From the NCBI GenBank assembly GCA_036276235.1, contig DATBDZ010000206.1, positions 1-33,042 of the forward strand: a stretch of 33,042 bases of DNA, given 5' to 3'. This document shows, in pieces, positions 29,711 to 33,042 of this stretch. The position numbers were made by a program, and so were the translations under genes. The stretch comes from JANWHF01 sp036276235. Its GTDB lineage: Bacteria > Planctomycetota > Phycisphaerae > Tepidisphaerales > Tepidisphaeraceae. The notes below the pieces were generated by a model. It did no database searches. It saw only the letters and a list, made by a program, of their open reading frames with translations, and had not been told where the DNA came from. The number at the start of each line of letters is the position of its first letter. Positions within the stretch are counted from its first letter, which is position 1.

Positions 29711-32700
29711 TTATTTTCTGGGCGGCGCCGCATTCCATTCCACCACGGAGGCGTCGTTTCGCGCCGCACGGAGGCTCTGCCCATTGTCGCTCCACGCCAG
29801 TGCGACGACCGGCGCGATCCTTTCGTTGGGCCCGCTTTGTGAAAGAGGAAGCGTAAGAGATTCCAAGCCGCTTTGGATATCCCAGATTTTCACTTGTTCA
29901 CCGGCTGCCGTCGCCAGGCGGGCTTGATCGGGGCTGATGGCAACTGCGAGGCTGCCGGCCCTATGCCCGCGAAAAACCGCCACCGAGTGTCCGCTGGACG
30001 CGTCCCAAACCTGCACGATCTGGTTCCCCGCCGTCACCAGGAGATCTCCGCGCCTGCTGAAGGTGAGAGCGTCCCCGACACCTGAACGCATTTCGCCTGC
30101 CTCAAGTTCGCGCAGCAGCTTGCCGTTGGCCAGGTCCCAGATCTTCACCTGCCCGTTTCCCGTGGAAGCCAGCCACCGGCCATCTGGGCTGAAAGCCACC
30201 TGCGAGACACCGTTGACGTGACCCTCCAGCGACAACAGTTCCCGGCCCGACGCCGCATCGCACACTTTCACGGGCGTGGGTATCCGCGCGGTCGGCCAAG
30301 GCGAACTATGCTGGAGTGCACGCGTAAATTCCGGAGGGACGTTGGCAGAGGCGACGCGCCGCCCGTCTGGAGACAATGACAATGCCCCGATCTCTCCGTC
30401 GTGGCCGCGATAGGTCGCCAGCTCGGCGCGGCTTGCAACATCCCAGGTTTTTACCTCACCGTTGCGACCCCCGGATGCCAGCCGGTTGCCGTCACTGCTG
30501 AAAGCAAGCGAGATGGTTCCGCCGGGATTCCCAGCCAGCGTGCGGTCATTAGGACCCGCACCGCCGCGGAACAGCGCGCGGCCCAATTGGGAGAGAGCAT
30601 CGTCGTTCGTGGTCGGCGGGCGACGATCCGATCCTACGTCGACGAGCGTGATTGAGCGTATCACTCCAGTCAGCGTGGTTGTACTGCTCTGGGAATACGC
30701 GAGCAGTTTGCCGCTGGCGGCCAGCACGGCGGGCGATGTATAGGCGCCGCTGGGGGAGACGATCGTTTGCACCTGCGGATCGGATGTCGGGTCCCAGACC
30801 TTGATGGTTCGATCCGCCGAGCAGCTCAGCAGTTTTCCATCGGGGGTAAAGGTCAGGCTGTTCACCGCCTGCGTATGTCCGCGCAGGGTGCGGATCGGCC
30901 GCGGCGCCTTCGTGTCCCAGACTTCAATTTCACCGCCTATCAATCCCTGCGTCATGGCGAGCAACGAGGCGTCGGGGCTGAGCGCGATGTCAAAGTTCAC
31001 GGCCATCAGTCCCGGAGAAAACGCCGCCAATTGGCTCCCGTTCGCCGCGTCGATAAGGCGAATTTGCTGAATGCCAGTCATTCGATCGTCGTCGCCCAGC
31101 GCCAATTTCCCGGTGGCTACGCTGAAGGCGAACCTCTTGGGCGATCCGAGTTTTCCCGCGTTGACTTCCGTCCAGTTCGACGTGTCAAACAGCGCCAGTT
31201 GCGTTTCGGGCGTTATCGGGGTCAGCCGAAGCGCGGTGTTCATCTTGAACGTCAAAAGGCGCGTGCCGTCCGGGCTGAAGGCGGCGACAAAACCATATCC
31301 TTTGGGATGAAACACCTCGGCCCCGCTCCCCACATCCCACACTACGAAGTCCTCGAAACGCGGCGACTCGAAGACCGGGAGCACCATTTCGCCATTTCGC
31401 CATTCGGCGCGGGCGGCGGCAAGCCATTTACCGTCAGGACTGAAGGAGAGCGAATTGATCGAGCGCGGCAACTTCGCGAACTCACGCGTTATCCGGCCGC
31501 TCTGCGGGTTCCAGAAGCTGATCGCTCCGGATCGTTCGCCTATCGCGATCATCTGCCCGTCGGGAGCCATCGCACAGCAGGTGAATTGGCGGCCTATGTC
31601 CTGCCCTTCGATCTCGGTCAGAGACTGGCCGCGCGAAAGGTCCCAAATCCGAACACGGGAGTCGATGCCATTGGGGGAAAACGCCGCAAGTCTACGACCA
31701 TCACTGCTCAGTTGCAGGTCCGTGGTGATCCGCCCATCTCCCGGCAGGGTCTGCAAATCGGCATGGTGCAGGCGGTCGAGATAGCGCCACTCCCATCCAC
31801 GGACGTTGGGCGCGCACAGGTCGAGAATGCGCCCGGACTGTTCGAGGTTGCCACTCTGCCAATACTGGGCGGCAAGGTTGATGCGATTGAAGTACAGCGC
31901 CTTGTCGGCGGCCGCTCGCGCCTGTTCCTTCTGATTTTTTTCGTATTCCGCCGCTGCCCGCGCGCGCTCTCTTTCGTCAGCTGCGCGCTCGGCGATGTTC
32001 CGCTGCCGTGCCTCTGCGCCCAGCGCCCGTTTTGCCGCCAGCAGCCCCCAGCTCGTTCCCGTCATTCCTCCCAATAACGCCAGCAACAACAGGCTTGCGG
32101 CAATGACGCGTCCCTTGTTGCGGCGAACGAATTTCTGCATGCGATAACTCGCGGATGGTGGCCGCGCGTCCACGGGCTCATCGGCCAGATAGCGCTGGAT
32201 GTCCTTACCCAAGGCGCTGGCGGTTTCGTAACGGCGCTCGCGGCTCTTCTCGAGGCATTTCATGACCACCCAATCGAGCTCGCCGCGCAAAAGCGTCATC
32301 AGCTTGTAGGGGTCGATCTGCCGCAAAGCCGCCAACGATGGCAGTGACTGATCCGTCGAAAGTCGCGTGCTCGGTTTGGACGGCTCCTCTTCCTGAATGA
32401 TGCGGATCATTTCCGCCAGCGCCACGTTTCTTAGCCGCCCGCCATCGATCGGCACCAGGCCCGTCAGCAGCTGATAAAGAATTACGCCAAGCGAATAGAT
32501 GTCAGCTCGCGTGTCGACGTCGACGTTTGAATAACCCGCCTGCTCCGGCGACATGTACTCCAGCGTGCCGACTGCTGCGCCAAATCCGGTGGAGACGGTT
32601 TCTTCGGTCAGCTTTCCGCCCGTGGCCTTGGCCACGCCGAAGTCGATCACCTTGGGCACGGGCTGGCCATCGACAAGGGTCACGAGAATGTTCGCCGGCT

Positions 32701-33042
32701 TCAGGTCGCGATGCACGATTCCTTTTTGGTGGGCATGTTGAACCGCCTGGCAGATCGGCACGAACAGTTCCAGCCGCTGGCGCGGCGTTAGCTTGGCTTC
32801 GTCGCAAAACCTGGTCAGCGGCAAGCCATTGACCAATTCCATTACGAAGAAGGGCTGACCCGTCTGCGTCATGCCGCCATCGAGAACCCTGGCGATGTTG
32901 GGATGATCCATCATCGCCAGGGCCTGCCGCTCCTGCTCGAAACGATTGAGGACCGCGCGGGAATCCATGCCGGTTTTGATCAGTTTCAGCGCCACCTTCC
33001 GCTTGACCGGGGCGGATTGCTTGGCGACCCAGACCTCGCCCA
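29711..33042 (-). CDS. Ser/Thr protein kinase with C-terminal WD40 propeller, N-terminus outside window
   Basis: The frame is open to the window edge. The visible protein begins inside the kinase N-lobe, just after the Gly-loop (GEVWVAKQ), so the start is missing. Kinase landmarks: VALKLI with the ATP Lys at 32984-32986, HRDLKPANIL with catalytic Asp at 32705-32707, and DFGVAKAT with Asp at 32642-32644. A transmembrane helix (about 32040-32125) follows, then a charged Ala/Glu/Arg coiled coil. The rest holds roughly eleven WD40-type repeats (IRIWDLSRG, IKVWDPTSD, VKIWDLANG and similar), enough for one large or two propellers. This architecture is typical of planctomycetes. The propeller should lie outside the cytoplasm as a ligand or protein-binding sensor. 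Substrates are unknown. Confidence 0.93.
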   Translation of the reverse strand, partial: GEVWVAKQSAPVKRKVALKLIKTGMDSRAVLNRFEQERQALAMMDHPNIARVLDGGMTQTGQPFFVMELVNGLPLTRFCDEAKLTPRQRLELFVPICQAVQHAHQKGIVHRDLKPANILVTLVDGQPVPKVIDFGVAKATGGKLTEETVSTGFGAAVGTLEYMSPEQAGYSNVDVDTRADIYSLGVILYQLLTGLVPIDGGRLRNVALAEMIRIIQEEEPSKPSTRLSTDQSLPSLAALRQIDPYKLMTLLRGELDWVVMKCLEKSRERRYETASALGKDIQRYLADEPVDARPPSASYRMQKFVRRNKGRVIAASLLLLALLGGMTGTSWGLLAAKRALGAEARQRNIAERAADERERARAAAEYEKNQKEQARAAADKALYFNRINLAAQYWQSGNLEQSGRILDLCAPNVRGWEWRYLDRLHHADLQTLPGDGRITTDLQLSSDGRRLAAFSPNGIDSRVRIWDLSRGQSLTEIEGQDIGRQFTCCAMAPDGQMIAIGERSGAISFWNPQSGRITREFAKLPRSINSLSFSPDGKWLAAARAEWRNGEMVLPVFESPRFEDFVVWDVGSGAEVFHPKGYGFVAAFSPDGTRLLTFKMNTALRLTPITPETQLALFDTSNWTEVNAGKLGSPKRFAFSVATGKLALGDDDRMTGIQQIRLIDAANGSQLAAFSPGLMAVNFDIALSPDASLLAMTQGLIGGEIEVWDTKAPRPIRTLRGHTQAVNSLTFTPDGKLLSCSADRTIKVWDPTSDPQVQTIVSPSGAYTSPAVLAASGKLLAYSQSSTTTLTGVIRSITLVDVGSDRRPPTTNDDALSQLGRALFRGGAGPNDRTLAGNPGGTISLAFSSDGNRLASGGRNGEVKTWDVASRAELATYRGHDGEIGALSLSPDGRRVASANVPPEFTRALQHSSPWPTARIPTPVKVCDAASGRELLSLEGHVNGVSQVAFSPDGRWLASTGNGQVKIWDLANGKLLRELEAGEMRSGVGDALTFSRRGDLLVTAGNQIVQVWDASSGHSVAVFRGHRAGSLAVAISPDQARLATAAGEQVKIWDIQSGLESLTLPLSQSGPNERIAPVVALAWSDNGQSLRAARNDASVVEWNAAPPRK

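Noticed and set aside
30767..32077. 436-codon plus-strand open frame opposite the WD40-kinase
   Set aside because: It is antisense to clear WD40 repeats; the GC-rich third-position bias of the true gene explains the open frame.

Overview
The window looks like chromosomal DNA from a planctomycete, probably class Phycisphaerae. This is an inference from gene content, because there is no rRNA or marker gene. The clues are GC-rich coding DNA, a membrane-anchored Ser/Thr kinase fused to a long WD40 array, a secreted beta-rich protein with an N-terminal LEPR-XLL-like motif (MEARVLLS), two small membrane proteins ending in the CxxCGYxxR...CxEC zinc ribbon common in this group, a sialate O-acetylesterase, and many multidomain sensor kinases.

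Layout. 1-605 is the 3' part of lpxD (+). 1091-5170 is a CheB-CheR-PAS-histidine kinase-receiver fusion (+). 5374-6957 is a secreted sialate O-acetylesterase and 7068-7553 a single-domain receiver (+). 7756-11538 is a large secreted PKD-like protein whose frame is broken by two compensating indels. 11583-13034 is a TPR plus GT9-like glycosyltransferase (+). 13234-17994 is a leftward three-gene signalling operon: a kinase with five tandem FixL-like PAS domains, a receiver whose start overlaps the kinase stop, and a receiver-kinase-receiver hybrid. 18278-19593 holds a truncated PAS gene and two small membrane proteins (+). 19594-20464 is gene-poor and carries opposed 17-18 nt repeat arrays. 20465-21493 is an orphan protein (-). 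21709-25227 is a one-module NRPS (-) with half a condensation domain, an adenylation domain whose specificity residues resemble asparagine activators, a carrier domain and a thioesterase. 25594-28562 is a zinc-ribbon membrane protein, an OmpR-type regulator and its sensor kinase (+). 28823-29191 is a CoA-binding-fold protein (+), 29205-29546 a small anchored beta-repeat protein (-), and 29711 to the window end a WD40-Ser/Thr kinase (-, N-terminus outside the window).

Signal transduction dominates: four histidine kinases, five receiver-containing proteins and one eukaryotic-type kinase in 33 kb. The other recurrent theme is non-coding inverted repeats. At least five distinct REP/REPIN-like or mirrored-repeat elements sit between genes, one of them inside the regulator-kinase operon.

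The strongest candidates for something new are the five-copy FixL-type PAS array, in which every copy keeps the residues equivalent to the FixL haem-ligand His and the O2-signalling Arg, and the monomodular NRPS without a condensation active site. No CRISPR array, tRNA, rRNA or intact transposase was seen.
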